DNA from: Photobacterium sp. CCB-ST2H9
GTDB lineage: Bacteria > Pseudomonadota > Gammaproteobacteria > Enterobacterales > Vibrionaceae
Reading direction: 5' to 3'
DNA length: 64,000 nt
Assembly: GCF_023151555.2 (NCBI RefSeq)
Contig: NZ_CP100426.1
Coordinates: forward strand, 1,240,001-1,304,000
In this document: positions 34,987 through 44,157 of the stretch, piece after piece
Layout: every line of letters begins with the position of its first letter
Position numbering within the stretch: the first letter of the stretch is position 1
Translations under genes and position numbers: made by a program
The notes under the pieces: generated by a model
Database searches by the model: none
What the model was told of the DNA's origin: nothing
What the model saw: only the letters and a program-made list of their open reading frames with translations

Positions 34987-36177
34987 ATGGTATCCCAGAT
35001 AAAATCTTTGCAGCTCCGGGAAACAAGACAACGCTGGCGATTGACCAACAAGCGGTTTCTTTTTCCGGTTTTTCTGTTTGCGATGCTGGTCAGCCCAGCA
35101 ACCAGAGAAATGACCGTCACCGTTCTTGCGGATGCTTTCTGGCAAGTAGCTGCGTATGTCGCCGCAACATTGACCGTTTATCATGCAGTCTCAGCCAGAA
35201 TGAGCTACAACACCAAGATCAGCGCGTATCTTCAGAGAAGCCAGCGATTTCAGGTCATCTTTGCGGCCGTCATGGGCGCCTTACCCGGCTGCGGCGGAGC
35301 AATTATCGTCATGACCCAGTTTGTCCGGGGCCGACTCAGCTTTGGTTCTGTCGTGGCGGTACTGACCGCGACCATGGGTGATGCTGCTTTTCTGTTATTG
35401 GCAGCCAAGCCGCTCACCGGATTATTCACCGTTGGCGTCGGACTAACCGTCGGAATGATTTCAGGCTGGCTGGTAGACACCCTGCACGGCGGTACATTTA
35501 TGCAACCGGTTCAAAGTGAAATTTTGGCTCCTGAGCATCACCATCCCCAGTCAGATACTCAAAGTACTTCCCTTCGCTGGCAAGGCTATTTCTGGCAATG
35601 GCTGCTGCTTCCAAGCGCTTTCGTTGCCGTCTCCGGCTCATTCCAGATCGATCTTGATACGGTTTTCCATTTTCCTCAGGGATCCACGTCAACGCTAGGG
35701 GCCATTTTTGCCTTGACCGCTATGGTGCTCTGGTCACTGAGCAGGGACATCAAAAATTATCAGGACGCCGTCTCCGAAGATCCAAAACCGGCCACAGCCA
35801 AACTCTTCCAGAGGGTTGCGCAAGATACCAATTTCGTCACAACTTGGGTCATCGGGGCATTTTTGTGTTTTGAAATCGTGATGCGAATAACGGGATGGGA
35901 TTTAGCCACCTTTTTCACGACCTGGTCACCCGTCATGCCCCTGCTGGGTGTCATGATCGGTCTCATTCCAGGTTGTGGACCGCAAATTCTGGTGACCTCA
36001 CTGTATATTCAGGGCGCGATCCCCCTGTCTGCGCAGCTGGGTAACGCGATCAGCAACGATGGTGACGCACTCTTTCCGGCTATTGCGCTGGCGCCGAAAG
36101 CGGCCTTACTGGCGACAGTCTACTCCGGTATCCCCGCAATTCTGATTTCTTATGGTTTTTACTGGCTTTTTGAATGA
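34987..36177 (+). CDS. Putative manganese/metal transporter, membrane protein
   Basis: A 396-residue polytopic membrane protein with two homologous halves, each marked by a GxxPGCG motif: GALPGCGGAIIVMTQFVRG and GLIPGCGPQILVTSLYIQG. Proteins with this layout are annotated as putative manganese (efflux) transporters in proteobacteria. The middle carries a hydrophilic His-rich loop (EHHHPQSDTQ). I start it at ATG 34987; a GTG two codons earlier is possible. A Fur-like box lies in the promoter, and a perfect terminator follows. Metal specificity is inferred from family naming and the box. Confidence 0.75.
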   Translation: MVSQIKSLQLRETRQRWRLTNKRFLFPVFLFAMLVSPATREMTVTVLADAFWQVAAYVAATLTVYHAVSARMSYNTKISAYLQRSQRFQVIFAAVMGALPGCGGAIIVMTQFVRGRLSFGSVVAVLTATMGDAAFLLLAAKPLTGLFTVGVGLTVGMISGWLVDTLHGGTFMQPVQSEILAPEHHHPQSDTQSTSLRWQGYFWQWLLLPSAFVAVSGSFQIDLDTVFHFPQGSTSTLGAIFALTAMVLWSLSRDIKNYQDAVSEDPKPATAKLFQRVAQDTNFVTTWVIGAFLCFEIVMRITGWDLATFFTTWSPVMPLLGVMIGLIPGCGPQILVTSLYIQGAIPLSAQLGNAISNDGDALFPAIALAPKAALLATVYSGIPAILISYGFYWLFE

Positions 36178-36216
36178 TGAACTCGCCGTTCTGGATTATC
36201 GTCAAAATAAATATGC

Positions 36217-36246
36217 AAAAAAAATCGACCTGAGGTCGATTTTTTA
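36217..36246 (+). terminator. Terminator after the metal transporter gene
   Basis: AAAAAATCGACC, TGA loop, GGTCGATTTTTT: a perfect 12-bp stem with a T tract; can work in both directions. Confidence 0.92.
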
Positions 36247-36292
36247 ATATCTTAGACGCCAACTCTCAGAGTTTAATAGCACTTAATCGCAT

Positions 36293-36311
36293 ATTGAGAA
36301 TTACTATCAAT
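36293..36311. promoter_or_regulatory. Second Fur-like palindrome, upstream of vqmR
   Basis: ATTGAGAATTACTATCAAT. Matches the reverse complement of the box at 34923-34941 at 16 of 19 positions. It lies 31 bases before the VqmA box. Confidence 0.55.
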
Positions 36312-36341
36312 TAAAAATCATACTTTCAAAGCATTGTCAAT

Positions 36342-36357
36342 AGGTGATTTCCCCCCT
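36342..36357. promoter_or_regulatory. VqmA binding site of the vqmR promoter
   Basis: AGGTGATTTCCCCCCT, close to the V. cholerae VqmA operator AGGGGGGATTTCCCCCCT: the right half is identical, the left half is degenerate and the spacing is shorter by two bases. A TATAGT -10 element follows at 36380-36385. Confidence 0.85.
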
Positions 36358-36391
36358 TAACCTAATGAGCGTCATTCACTATAGTTGCATC

Positions 36392-36589
36392 TGTAGGCAG
36401 TGATAGAAACCCTCTCTTTCACTGACTGCAGTATCCGAATCTGGATACATGCCAATGAGGTTGCTTTGATATTTACCCTCATATCAAAGTCATGAACTTG
36501 ATTGGATACCTCTTCTACACGTCGTACAGGATTGTACTCTTAGGAGTCAAACTCTTGTCTTTGCCGGCCAGTTTGGCCGGCTTTTTTTT
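36392..36589 (+). ncRNA. vqmR: VqmR small regulatory RNA
   Basis: VqmR is the Hfq-dependent small RNA of the DPO (3,5-dimethylpyrazin-2-ol) quorum-sensing circuit, encoded just upstream of vqmA and activated by VqmA. Here the VqmA box, a TATAGT -10 and a strong terminator (GCCGGCC, AGTTT, GGCCGGC, then eight T, 36563-36589) bracket a transcript in the intergenic space between the metal transporter gene and vqmA. The 5' end is inferred from the -10; it would give about 198 nt, longer than the roughly 140 nt known from V. cholerae. If a later start is used the RNA is shorter. No reading frame of note is present. Confidence 0.8.
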
Positions 36590-36702
36590 CTAATTTATTT
36601 CAATAATGTCTAAGTTTTCAGCAAGCGTGTATTGTAACATTCCGCACATCTATTAAACTCAGAGCTAACCCGCCCATCAAAATAATAAAATCTGGCTAAA
36701 GC

Positions 36703-37413
36703 GTGAAAGACACACTCGATCCCAATTTATTGCATATGTTTAATCAGCTTCCTGGATGTTGGGGTTGTAAAGATAAAGATTCGGTTTTTGTTTATGCCAA
36801 TGAGGAATATGGAAAAATCATTGGGGTCAACCATCACCTGGACTGTGTCGGTCGGACGGACTTTGACATGCCCAGTCCGACAATCGAATGCGCCGAAACA
36901 TTCAGGGACCAAGACCATCAGGTTATTGTGAGTGAACAACGTATGCGCGTACTGGATATCCATCCCTATTCAGATGGAAACTGGCGTGCGCATATGTTCA
37001 CGAAAATGCCGTGGCGAAATGAAGAAAACGAAGTGGTTGGCACTATTTTTTCCGGTATTGAACTGAAAGATACGGCCATTCTGGAAGTCGGGCATTGGAT
37101 CTGCCGGGCCGCCGGACTGAACAACAATCAGCAAACCTCCTTCAACCTGGATCTTCATCGTCAAAAGGTGCAACTGAATACACGCGAATCTGAAGTACTG
37201 TTCCTGTTGTTATATGGTAAAAAACCACAATACATCGCTAAAGTGCTCAACGTTTCAGTGAAAACAGTTGAAAACTATGTGATCAAACTTCGCGAAAAGT
37301 TTAATGCCAACTCTAAAAACGAATTGCTGGATGTAGCGCTCGATCTTGGATTTGGTTCTCATATCCCCGAAAGCATGCTGACCAGTCAGCTCTCGATTAT
37401 CCTGAAAGAGTAA
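36703..37413 (+). CDS. vqmA: DPO receptor and LuxR-type regulator VqmA
   Basis: A 236-residue regulator: N-terminal PAS domain (about residues 10-120; LFNQLPGCWGCKDKDSVFVYANEEYGKIIG type sequence) that binds DPO, and a C-terminal LuxR/FixJ helix-turn-helix (LNTRESEVLFLLLYGKKPQYIAKVLNVSVKTVENYVIKLREKFNANSKNELLDVA). The order vqmR-vqmA-pdxH is as in V. cholerae chromosome II. The start is GTG at 36703, without a strong ribosome-binding site; an ATG eleven codons in is the alternative. It should activate vqmR through the box at 36342. Confidence 0.93.
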   Translation: MKDTLDPNLLHMFNQLPGCWGCKDKDSVFVYANEEYGKIIGVNHHLDCVGRTDFDMPSPTIECAETFRDQDHQVIVSEQRMRVLDIHPYSDGNWRAHMFTKMPWRNEENEVVGTIFSGIELKDTAILEVGHWICRAAGLNNNQQTSFNLDLHRQKVQLNTRESEVLFLLLYGKKPQYIAKVLNVSVKTVENYVIKLREKFNANSKNELLDVALDLGFGSHIPESMLTSQLSIILKE

Positions 37414-37416
37414 AAT

Positions 37417-37444
37417 AAAAGGCCACCGCTCAGGTGGCCTTTTT
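37417..37444. terminator. Bidirectional terminator between vqmA and pdxH
   Basis: AAAAGGCCACC, GCTCA loop, GGTGGCCTTTT. It sits between the convergent stops of vqmA and pdxH. Confidence 0.9.
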
Positions 37445-37449
37445 GATGT

Positions 37450-38085
37450 TCAGGGTGCCAGGCGGTCAATGTGCCACGCTTCACCTTCTCTTTCATACAG
37501 AAAGCGGTCATGTAAGCGATGTTCACCGCCTTGCCAGAATTCCATTGATTTAACTTTCACCCGGTACCCACCCCAGAACGTCGGAAACGGAACTTCGCCT
37601 GCGGAAAATTTCTTTTTCAGTTCCATGAACTTCCCTTCCAGAGCCTGACGAGCCGTCAGTCTGGCACTTTGTTTACTGGCCCAGGCTGCGATCTGACTTT
37701 CTTTCGGACGGGAAGCAAAATATCTCATCACTTCCATCGTTGACAGCTTTTCCGCTTCACCTGTGATATGTACCTGACGTTCAATCGGGTGCCATGGAAA
37801 ATGCAGACTGATTTTACTGTTATCCGCAAGTTGAGCGGCTTTGCGGCTGCCCAGATTGGTGTAGAACACAAAGCCCTGCGAATCAAAATGCTTCAGCAAG
37901 ACAATCCGCTGATATGGCTGACCTGTGGCATCAACAGTTGCGACAGTCATAGCAGTCGGATCCGTCAATCCGGCATCAATCGCCTGCTGCAACCAGTGCT
38001 TAAACAAATCCAGCGGCTGCTCAGGTAAATCTCGGCGGCGCAAACCACCTTTGGTGTACTCGCGACGAATATCAGACAGCTCCAT
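37450..38085 (-). CDS. pdxH: Pyridoxine/pyridoxamine 5'-phosphate oxidase
   Basis: A 211-residue FMN enzyme that makes pyridoxal 5'-phosphate. Family motifs: [27 protein letters not shown] at the N terminus, [46 protein letters not shown], and the C-terminal [23 protein letters not shown]. Start set at ATG 38085, where the family's [10 protein letters not shown] begins; the frame is open further upstream but that extension is unlike PdxH. Confidence 0.96.
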   Translation of the reverse strand: MELSDIRREYTKGGLRRRDLPEQPLDLFKHWLQQAIDAGLTDPTAMTVATVDATGQPYQRIVLLKHFDSQGFVFYTNLGSRKAAQLADNSKISLHFPWHPIERQVHITGEAEKLSTMEVMRYFASRPKESQIAAWASKQSARLTARQALEGKFMELKKKFSAGEVPFPTFWGGYRVKVKSMEFWQGGEHRLHDRFLYEREGEAWHIDRLAP

Positions 38086-38328
38086 TGTATTCTCCGTTTT
38101 CTTTCTGCCGGGTGCTGAAATGCGCCACTGAGCAGGGATAAGTCTTGTCCTGAATTGTCCAATGTCGCCTCTTGAAAAACAAGCATCTCCTGCAAAGTCG
38201 CTGTCTTTTCCTGCCATAAACTACACAGACAAAGATCGGGATCAATCTGAAGGACACAAGCTTTAGAGGCATCTGAAAAAAAGTGATAATTTGTCCTCTT
38301 CACTATGCACTGAGACAGGTCTGCCGCT

Positions 38329-40146
38329 TTGCCAAAAAAAACAACACTCGTACTGCTGACCGGGCTGGGAATAATCCTGTCCATCATGATTGGCCTGATC
38401 ACGCAGCAGCACTTTATTGATGAAAAATCCAGGCAGATCAAATATGACATCTCCTCTCTGGGGGAAAAGCTCGATCAACGTCTGAAACGTTACCAGCAGC
38501 TGCCACAACTGCTCGCCCATGATCCAAGGCTCCTGGACTCTTTGATGGCCGAGGCAGCCCCGAAGACAGAGCGTCAGGCTAAATTGTTGCAGACCAACCT
38601 GCTGCTGACCTACTGGAGCAAGACCCTGCTTGCCGACACGATTTACCTGTTGAATGCAACCGGAGATACACTGGCTGCAAGTAACTGGCAGGCCGGCGAC
38701 AGTTTTGTCGGCTCCAACTATGCCTATCGCCCTTATTTCAAAGACGCCATGAAAGGCCACCCGGGGCAGTTCTTTGCTTTAGGTATCAGTTCCGGGAAAC
38801 GCGGCTACTTCTTCTCCGCTCCGGTTTACGGTCTCGACCAGCATGTTCAAGGTGTGATCGTGATAAAAATCGATTTGGATCTGGTTGATGAAATCTGGCA
38901 GTACCAGGAGCTGGAGTATGTGATCAGCGATCCCTTCGGTGTGGTGTTTTACAGCTCCATCGACAGCTGGATTTATCACAGCCTGGTTCCCTTGACTGAT
39001 GCCCAGCAGCAAAGTGTGCTGGAGAGCCGTCAATATGGCGATCCCCCGCTGACTGCTCTGACGGCAGTTTCAAGCCTGAACGAGCTCAACGCCAGTCGTC
39101 AGGCCATGATTCTGTTGCCGCAACAGAAAAAACGTCAGTCGTTTCTGTACGCCCATCATGAGATGAATACAGCAGGATGGGTCATCTACGGCTTCATGCC
39201 AACCTATCAGATCCTCAGTGAGGTGTTTGAAAGTGTTTTGCTCTTTGTCGCTTTTTATATCCTGCTGGTTCTGGTGCTGATCTACTGGTGGCAGACGTTC
39301 AGTGCCAAAGAAGCACTGGCTAAATTAAATGACACCCTTGAAGAGCAGGTTGCCGACCGCACGGAACACCTGCATCAGGCGAACAAACAACTCTGGCATG
39401 CCATTGAGCAATATGAACTGACCCAGGCTGAATTAAAAGAAACCCGGACAGAGCTGATCCAGACCGCGAAACTGGCTATGCTGGGCGAACTGTCTGCCAG
39501 TATTAATCACGAAATCAATCAGCCTTTGGCTGCGATGCGCGCCTATTGCGAAAACAGCCTCAAGTTGCTGCACAAAGAACGCTATGAAGCCGTCGCCAGT
39601 AACCTGGAACAACTGAATGATCTGAATCAGCGAATCGCAGATATCATTGCCCGATTCAAAGTTTTTGCCCGCAAAGGGACACCGCAGGAAAGCTTTGTGG
39701 ATGTCACAGGTTCAATCCGAAATGCCATTCAGCTGATGCAAGCTTCCCTGACCAATCATCAGGTCAAACTGATGCTCAGTCTTCACGAAGAGGTTCGGGT
39801 AAAGATTGATGCGGTCCAGTTTGAACAGATCATCATTAACCTGATCCAGAATGCCATTCAGGCGCAAGATGCCGTCCATGACAGGATAATTGGTATCAGT
39901 GTTCAGGCCGGTCGTCAGCGTGTGATCATTTCAATCTGGGATAATGGCCCCGGATTAGATAACACCCAAAAGCAAAGAATTTTTACCCCGTTTTTCAGCA
40001 CCAAGCAGGACGGTCTGGGACTTGGCCTGACCATCTGCCGGCGTATTCTTGATTTATTTTCAGGGAGCCTGACGGTGCATGATCATGAAGGCGGGGGCGC
40101 TGAATTCCGAATCAGTCTGCCATTGGGCAAAGAGGAACAAGAATGA
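38329..40146 (+). CDS. dctB: DctB-like sensor histidine kinase
   Basis: A 605-residue kinase with the DctB layout: helix at residues 5-25, a periplasmic double-PAS (dCache) domain to about 300 with YAYRPYFKDAMKGHPGQFFALG, second helix (LLFVAFYILLVLVLIYWW), a coiled coil (LEEQVADRTEHLHQANKQ), the H box LGELSASINHEINQPLAAMRAYCEN, and an ATPase domain with NLIQNAIQA, DNGPGL and GLGLTIC. It would sense C4-dicarboxylates such as succinate. It starts with TTG at 38329; no better start fits the signal anchor. The stop overlaps the next gene's start (ATGA). Confidence 0.9.
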   Translation: MPKKTTLVLLTGLGIILSIMIGLITQQHFIDEKSRQIKYDISSLGEKLDQRLKRYQQLPQLLAHDPRLLDSLMAEAAPKTERQAKLLQTNLLLTYWSKTLLADTIYLLNATGDTLAASNWQAGDSFVGSNYAYRPYFKDAMKGHPGQFFALGISSGKRGYFFSAPVYGLDQHVQGVIVIKIDLDLVDEIWQYQELEYVISDPFGVVFYSSIDSWIYHSLVPLTDAQQQSVLESRQYGDPPLTALTAVSSLNELNASRQAMILLPQQKKRQSFLYAHHEMNTAGWVIYGFMPTYQILSEVFESVLLFVAFYILLVLVLIYWWQTFSAKEALAKLNDTLEEQVADRTEHLHQANKQLWHAIEQYELTQAELKETRTELIQTAKLAMLGELSASINHEINQPLAAMRAYCENSLKLLHKERYEAVASNLEQLNDLNQRIADIIARFKVFARKGTPQESFVDVTGSIRNAIQLMQASLTNHQVKLMLSLHEEVRVKIDAVQFEQIIINLIQNAIQAQDAVHDRIIGISVQAGRQRVIISIWDNGPGLDNTQKQRIFTPFFSTKQDGLGLGLTICRRILDLFSGSLTVHDHEGGGAEFRISLPLGKEEQE

Positions 40147-41438
40147 AACCACCAGTCATCTTCATTGATGATGAAAAGTCAGTCCGTGATTCACTGGGAC
40201 AAACCCTGGAACTTGAAGATTATCAGGTTCAGTTGTTTGCCAGTGCCCGACAAGCGCTCAGCGCCTTTGACAACCAATTTCCGGGCGTCATCATCTCCGA
40301 TATCAATATGCCGGGTATGGATGGCATGACTTTTCTCAAACAGGCACTCAGTATTGATGACGAGCTTCCCGTAATTATGCTGACCGGCCATGGTGATATC
40401 TCTACGGCTGTGGATGCCATGAGAATAGGCGCGTACGATTTTCTGGAAAAACCCTTTTCCACCGAGCATCTGCTTGATGTCGTGAAACGTGCATGCGACA
40501 AGCGGGAACTGATCCTTGAGAACAGGGAATTGAAGCGGGAGCTGGAATCTCAAAGCAGTCCGGGCCCTCGTATCTTGGGCAACAACCTCGCGATGAAGCA
40601 ACTCAGACGACGGTTATACCAGCTGAAAGATCACACTCAAAGTGTATTACTGCAGGGAGAATCCGGGACAGGAAAACGGATGATGGCTCAGTTTCTGCAC
40701 GATCACAGCCCGCGTCAGCATCGGCCTATGATCACCTTGAAGTGTCAGGATCTCACAGCGCAACAATTTGAAGACGAACTCACTTGTCAGGGCGGGAAAT
40801 GGCAATCCGCTTCAGGCAGTAGTTTGTATCTGGAAAACATTGACCAGTTGCCGCTCCCGGCGCAGCAACTGTTGGTCACGGCTTTGCAGACACAATCGAT
40901 GCAAACCGAACCAGCTCACCGGATCAGACTGATTGCCAGCAGTGAGTCAGACCTGAAGCAACTGACCGGGCAAAACCAATTTACCGAAGAACTGTATCAA
41001 ATCATTCGGGACTGCATTCTTGTTTTACCGCCCCTTCGGGCACGTCAAGAAGATATCGAATTGCTCTTTCAAAACTTTATTCGCACGGTTGCTTCACGCT
41101 ACAACATTGAAGCCCCGGTTCTGAGTACAGCACAAAAGGAAAAGCTACTCGCTCATCACTGGCCCGGCAACGTCCGTGAGTTAAGAAATCTGGCCGAACG
41201 TTTAGTGCTGCTAGGGGATCAATTTGATCAACAACAGCCTCTGAATATGGACAGTCCTCAGCCCACTCTGGCTGAGAAAGTACATCAGTTTGAATTCACA
41301 TTATTGAGTGATGCGCTTCGCCGCCATCACGGCCGCTTGAAGGATGTGCAGGCCGAGTTGGGATTAGCAAGAAAAACGCTGTACGACAAAATGAAAAAGC
41401 ACGGATTAGATAAGGAAGATTTTAAAGACTCTTTCTGA
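40143..41438 (+). CDS. DctD-like response regulator with degenerate AAA+ domain
   Basis: A 431-residue regulator with receiver (phospho-acceptor Asp53 in ISDINMPGMDGM), an AAA+ region and a Fis-type helix-turn-helix at the end (RHHGRLKDVQAELGLARKTLYDKMKKHG). Walker A is present (GESGTGKRMMAQFL), but the GAFTGA loop that contacts sigma-54 is absent: the segment after the Walker A runs straight from KCQDLTAQQFEDEL to GKWQSASGSSLYLENID. Walker B is LYLENI rather than LFLDEI. It also retains NVRELRNL. So it is probably not a normal sigma-54 activator. Overlaps dctB by four bases; one operon. Confidence 0.85.
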   Translation: MKPPVIFIDDEKSVRDSLGQTLELEDYQVQLFASARQALSAFDNQFPGVIISDINMPGMDGMTFLKQALSIDDELPVIMLTGHGDISTAVDAMRIGAYDFLEKPFSTEHLLDVVKRACDKRELILENRELKRELESQSSPGPRILGNNLAMKQLRRRLYQLKDHTQSVLLQGESGTGKRMMAQFLHDHSPRQHRPMITLKCQDLTAQQFEDELTCQGGKWQSASGSSLYLENIDQLPLPAQQLLVTALQTQSMQTEPAHRIRLIASSESDLKQLTGQNQFTEELYQIIRDCILVLPPLRARQEDIELLFQNFIRTVASRYNIEAPVLSTAQKEKLLAHHWPGNVRELRNLAERLVLLGDQFDQQQPLNMDSPQPTLAEKVHQFEFTLLSDALRRHHGRLKDVQAELGLARKTLYDKMKKHGLDKEDFKDSF

Positions 41439-41456
41439 GAGCAATCCTCTGACAAA

Positions 41457-41471
41457 ATTTACAGTGTAAAT
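41457..41471. repeat. parS2 centromere site 1
   Basis: ATTTACAGTGTAAAT, a perfect match to NTTTACANTGTAAAN, the chromosome II ParB2 site of Vibrionaceae. Confidence 0.92.
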
Positions 41472-41498
41472 ACTTCAGCCCCCATTGACGGTCACCAG

Positions 41499-41513
41499 AT
41501 TTACACTGTAAAT
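41499..41513. repeat. parS2 centromere site 2
   Basis: ATTTACACTGTAAAT; perfect match, 42 bases after site 1 in the same intergenic gap. Confidence 0.92.
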
Positions 41514-41531
41514 AATCCCCCAGAAACCAAC

Positions 41532-43208
41532 TCAGTGAGACTTCAGTGGCTGACAAACAATCATCTGATCTTTCCAACAGATGAAACAAGCCGTCATGTC
41601 TTCTTCGACAATGAATTCTTTCTCTTCGATTCGAACATGGACGCCGGCATGAATCATATGACTTATTTCAACTCTCGCAGACGCCAGCTGAAGGTCATAC
41701 TGTTCGCGAAGCAGCTGGTGGCGGGTTTTCATGTCTGCAAGACTAGACATAAAATGTGCTTTCCCAGTATTCACTTTCTCAACCAGTTCAGGCGAACGTT
41801 TGTCTCTGGGTTGTTTTGAAAGTTTTATCTGAAGCACCACCAACTGGTGTATCCGCTCCTCCGCTTCTTTCATTTCCGATTTCAGGGAGTCCATTTCAGC
41901 TTTCAGCTCCCGGAACTGTCCCATCAACTGAATTTGAGTCTCGACACCCGCCTCAGCGCCCAGTACCCGGGCATAAACACCGCCATCAGCAATGGTCACA
42001 CCACCAGTCACGCTGCCATGACGCTGCGCTGCATCCGAGACCCGGACAGCTCCCTTCGCATGAACCAGGCTGTGCGCCAGATGAAGGTATAATTCTGTAT
42101 CAGCCCCGGATTCAATCTGAGCATACTGCGCAAATTTGGCCGCCACTTTTCCCTGCGATTTCAAACCGCAGTAAACCAGCTTGCCTTCGTGCATTCTTCC
42201 GATTACCCCCCCTGCGACAATAATATCGCCACCGGCTTCCAGCTCAGCCAGTTCCACAACACCTGTGACGGTAATATTACCCGCAGCCTTAATTTTCATA
42301 CCAGAACTGACATCGCCGTAAACCAGCACAGCCCCGTTGAAATCAACATGGCCGGTTGTCACATCAACTTTATCGACGGTGAGAATGTCATCAACGGCCA
42401 TCCCGGTCTTCCCGTGACGTGGCATACCGTCTTTATCGGCTACAAGCACGTTGCTGTCATCATCGGAAAGACGGGTACCAACGCCAACCTGGAAAGGTAT
42501 CTCTTTTCCTGGCGTCGGATGAACGACCCGGCCATGCACATCATATCCGGATTCACCATTCGTAGGCTGCAAGCGGCGCATCAGCGCCTGACCAGCCTGG
42601 ACCGTGATCAGTTGCCCCAGGTCACGCATATCCACTTTCCCGTGATCACTGTCCTGAGGTGCGAGAATGCGTTCAGACGCATCAGGAACCAAGGCTTCGA
42701 ACTGCGTATCCTGACCCTGTACGGCAGGGCGTCCAGCTGCAACCTTCAAAGAGAAAGTTTCACCAGGCGCTAATTCCCAGCTTTTTTGCAACAAATACTG
42801 AAGCCGCTTTTTACTCACGCCACGGACAATGGCCTGAGCTTTCAATGCCTCGATCAGAATCTGAGCCGTTAATTTTTCGCCGCCAAATGCACCTGTCAGA
42901 GCGACAAAGGCACACATGTGATCGTCAGAAAGAGATATATCAATCTGAACATCCTTGCGCTCTGCCACAACAAAGACGGATTCGCCGAAGGTGACCTTGC
43001 TATTCCAGTATTGAATGGCATCTTGAATTGCTGAATCCAGACGCAAATAATCATGAAATGGTGACGCAGCCAAAAATGCATCAATCGCATCGACATCAAT
43101 TTCCTGCGAATCACCGTCTTCTGGTTTGCTCATGATTAAGCTCAGATGGACGCCTTGCGGTTCTAACGTAAGCAGTGTTTCCAGCATGGCGGTCTCCTCT
43201 TCCCTCAT
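41532..43208 (-). CDS. FapA/DUF342 family protein
   Basis: A 558-residue cytosolic protein of the FapA (DUF342) family: N-terminal region, then the long beta-helix-like part with VDFNGAVLVYGDVSSGMKIKAAGNITVTGVVELAELEAGGDIIVAGGVIG, and a C-terminal coiled coil (FRELKAEMDSLKSEMKEAEERIHQL, YDLQLASARVEISH). I start it at ATG 43208, which has AGGAGG five bases upstream; an ATG seven codons later also has a good site. In other bacteria FapA proteins are linked to lipid or polysaccharide regulation; here the function is unknown. Confidence 0.88.
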   Translation of the reverse strand: MREEETAMLETLLTLEPQGVHLSLIMSKPEDGDSQEIDVDAIDAFLAASPFHDYLRLDSAIQDAIQYWNSKVTFGESVFVVAERKDVQIDISLSDDHMCAFVALTGAFGGEKLTAQILIEALKAQAIVRGVSKKRLQYLLQKSWELAPGETFSLKVAAGRPAVQGQDTQFEALVPDASERILAPQDSDHGKVDMRDLGQLITVQAGQALMRRLQPTNGESGYDVHGRVVHPTPGKEIPFQVGVGTRLSDDDSNVLVADKDGMPRHGKTGMAVDDILTVDKVDVTTGHVDFNGAVLVYGDVSSGMKIKAAGNITVTGVVELAELEAGGDIIVAGGVIGRMHEGKLVYCGLKSQGKVAAKFAQYAQIESGADTELYLHLAHSLVHAKGAVRVSDAAQRHGSVTGGVTIADGGVYARVLGAEAGVETQIQLMGQFRELKAEMDSLKSEMKEAEERIHQLVVLQIKLSKQPRDKRSPELVEKVNTGKAHFMSSLADMKTRHQLLREQYDLQLASARVEISHMIHAGVHVRIEEKEFIVEEDMTACFICWKDQMIVCQPLKSH

Positions 43209-43441
43209 CGATTCCTCCTGTACCCTTCCCAATTGAGATATAAGATCGGGTGATAGGCTCTCCATGAGTTTCAAAGAAAACAAACCTGTGCTTAATCTCA
43301 ATACGCTTTAAAATCTTACAGAAGTTTCAACAGAGTAGACATAGAAGACAGTCACACTTCGTGGAGCAGGTTCAAAAGAATAACAAAGAAGCGAGCAGGA
43401 AAAACCATGCTCGCTCGCCTGTTTGTGTCTCAGTGAGTCAA

Positions 43442-43849
43442 TTAGTCGGCAATCAGCCAGTTCAAATCATCATCCGTCAGCCATTCATCCGGATGGAACT
43501 GGTAAATGCAAGGCAAATGAACGTCATTATCCCCAGAGGATTCTGCAGTCAGGTACCCTTCCAAGAGTCTCAGTCCCTGAACCTGAAGCTGGTAAGAGGC
43601 CGATAAATCCAGTGGCACCATCGCGATAAAATAGATGCAATTCTTGCTTAATTTGTTCAGCCGGACTTTCAATCCCAAATTATTACATTCATTTGAAGAC
43701 AATGAGCCCACACTGCTGTTAGCTTTCTTCAGTAAGCGCGCGGCAAAGCCGCCGGACACAAGGCTGAACGTCATATTGGGTTTAATTGAACGCACTCCCG
43801 GCTCAATCAAGGTTCGCATTGCCTTGCTCTCTACCTTTACAAAACTCAT
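43442..43849 (-). CDS. Small unknown cytosolic protein
   Basis: A 135-residue protein starting MSFVKVESKAMRTLIEP, with no signal peptide, no membrane segment and no family recognised. Composition and codon use match the host genes. It lies 230 bases upstream of the FapA-type gene on the same strand. Function unknown. Confidence 0.65.
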   Translation of the reverse strand: MSFVKVESKAMRTLIEPGVRSIKPNMTFSLVSGGFAARLLKKANSSVGSLSSNECNNLGLKVRLNKLSKNCIYFIAMVPLDLSASYQLQVQGLRLLEGYLTAESSGDNDVHLPCIYQFHPDEWLTDDDLNWLIAD

Positions 43850-44108
43850 ATCCCACCCCTTAACGCTTCCTGATTATTATTTTGTGCTTCCAGACGTTTT
43901 GCCTGTTCCGCTCAGTTTCAGTACAAATCTTACGATCAGGTAAAATAACTCTAGTCTAGTTTTGCTGTTCTTGTGGTAGTACCTTGTACTTTTTTTAGCA
44001 TGACCACTGACTTGGGTAAGTATTCGCTTACCTTGCAGCATCTGAAAAGAAAGGGAACGAATCGTCCAATCTCAACGCGTTGAATGAAGGTAAGAATCAA
44101 ATATGAAA

Positions 44109-44123
44109 ATTTACACTGTAAAT
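44109..44123. repeat. parS2 centromere site 3
   Basis: ATTTACACTGTAAAT, perfect match. Confidence 0.92.
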
Positions 44124-44137
44124 CTGACCGATGAGCA

Positions 44138-44152
44138 ATTTACAGTGTAAAT
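44138..44152. repeat. parS2 centromere site 4
   Basis: ATTTACAGTGTAAAT, perfect match, 29 bases after site 3 and six bases from the tmcA stop. Confidence 0.92.
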
Positions 44153-44157
44153 AACAC

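Larger units (their letters stand above)
43850..44157. other. Intergenic gap holding two parS2 sites
   Basis: Contains parS2 sites 3 and 4 at its tmcA end and the promoter of the small unknown gene; nothing else was recognised. Confidence 0.5.
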
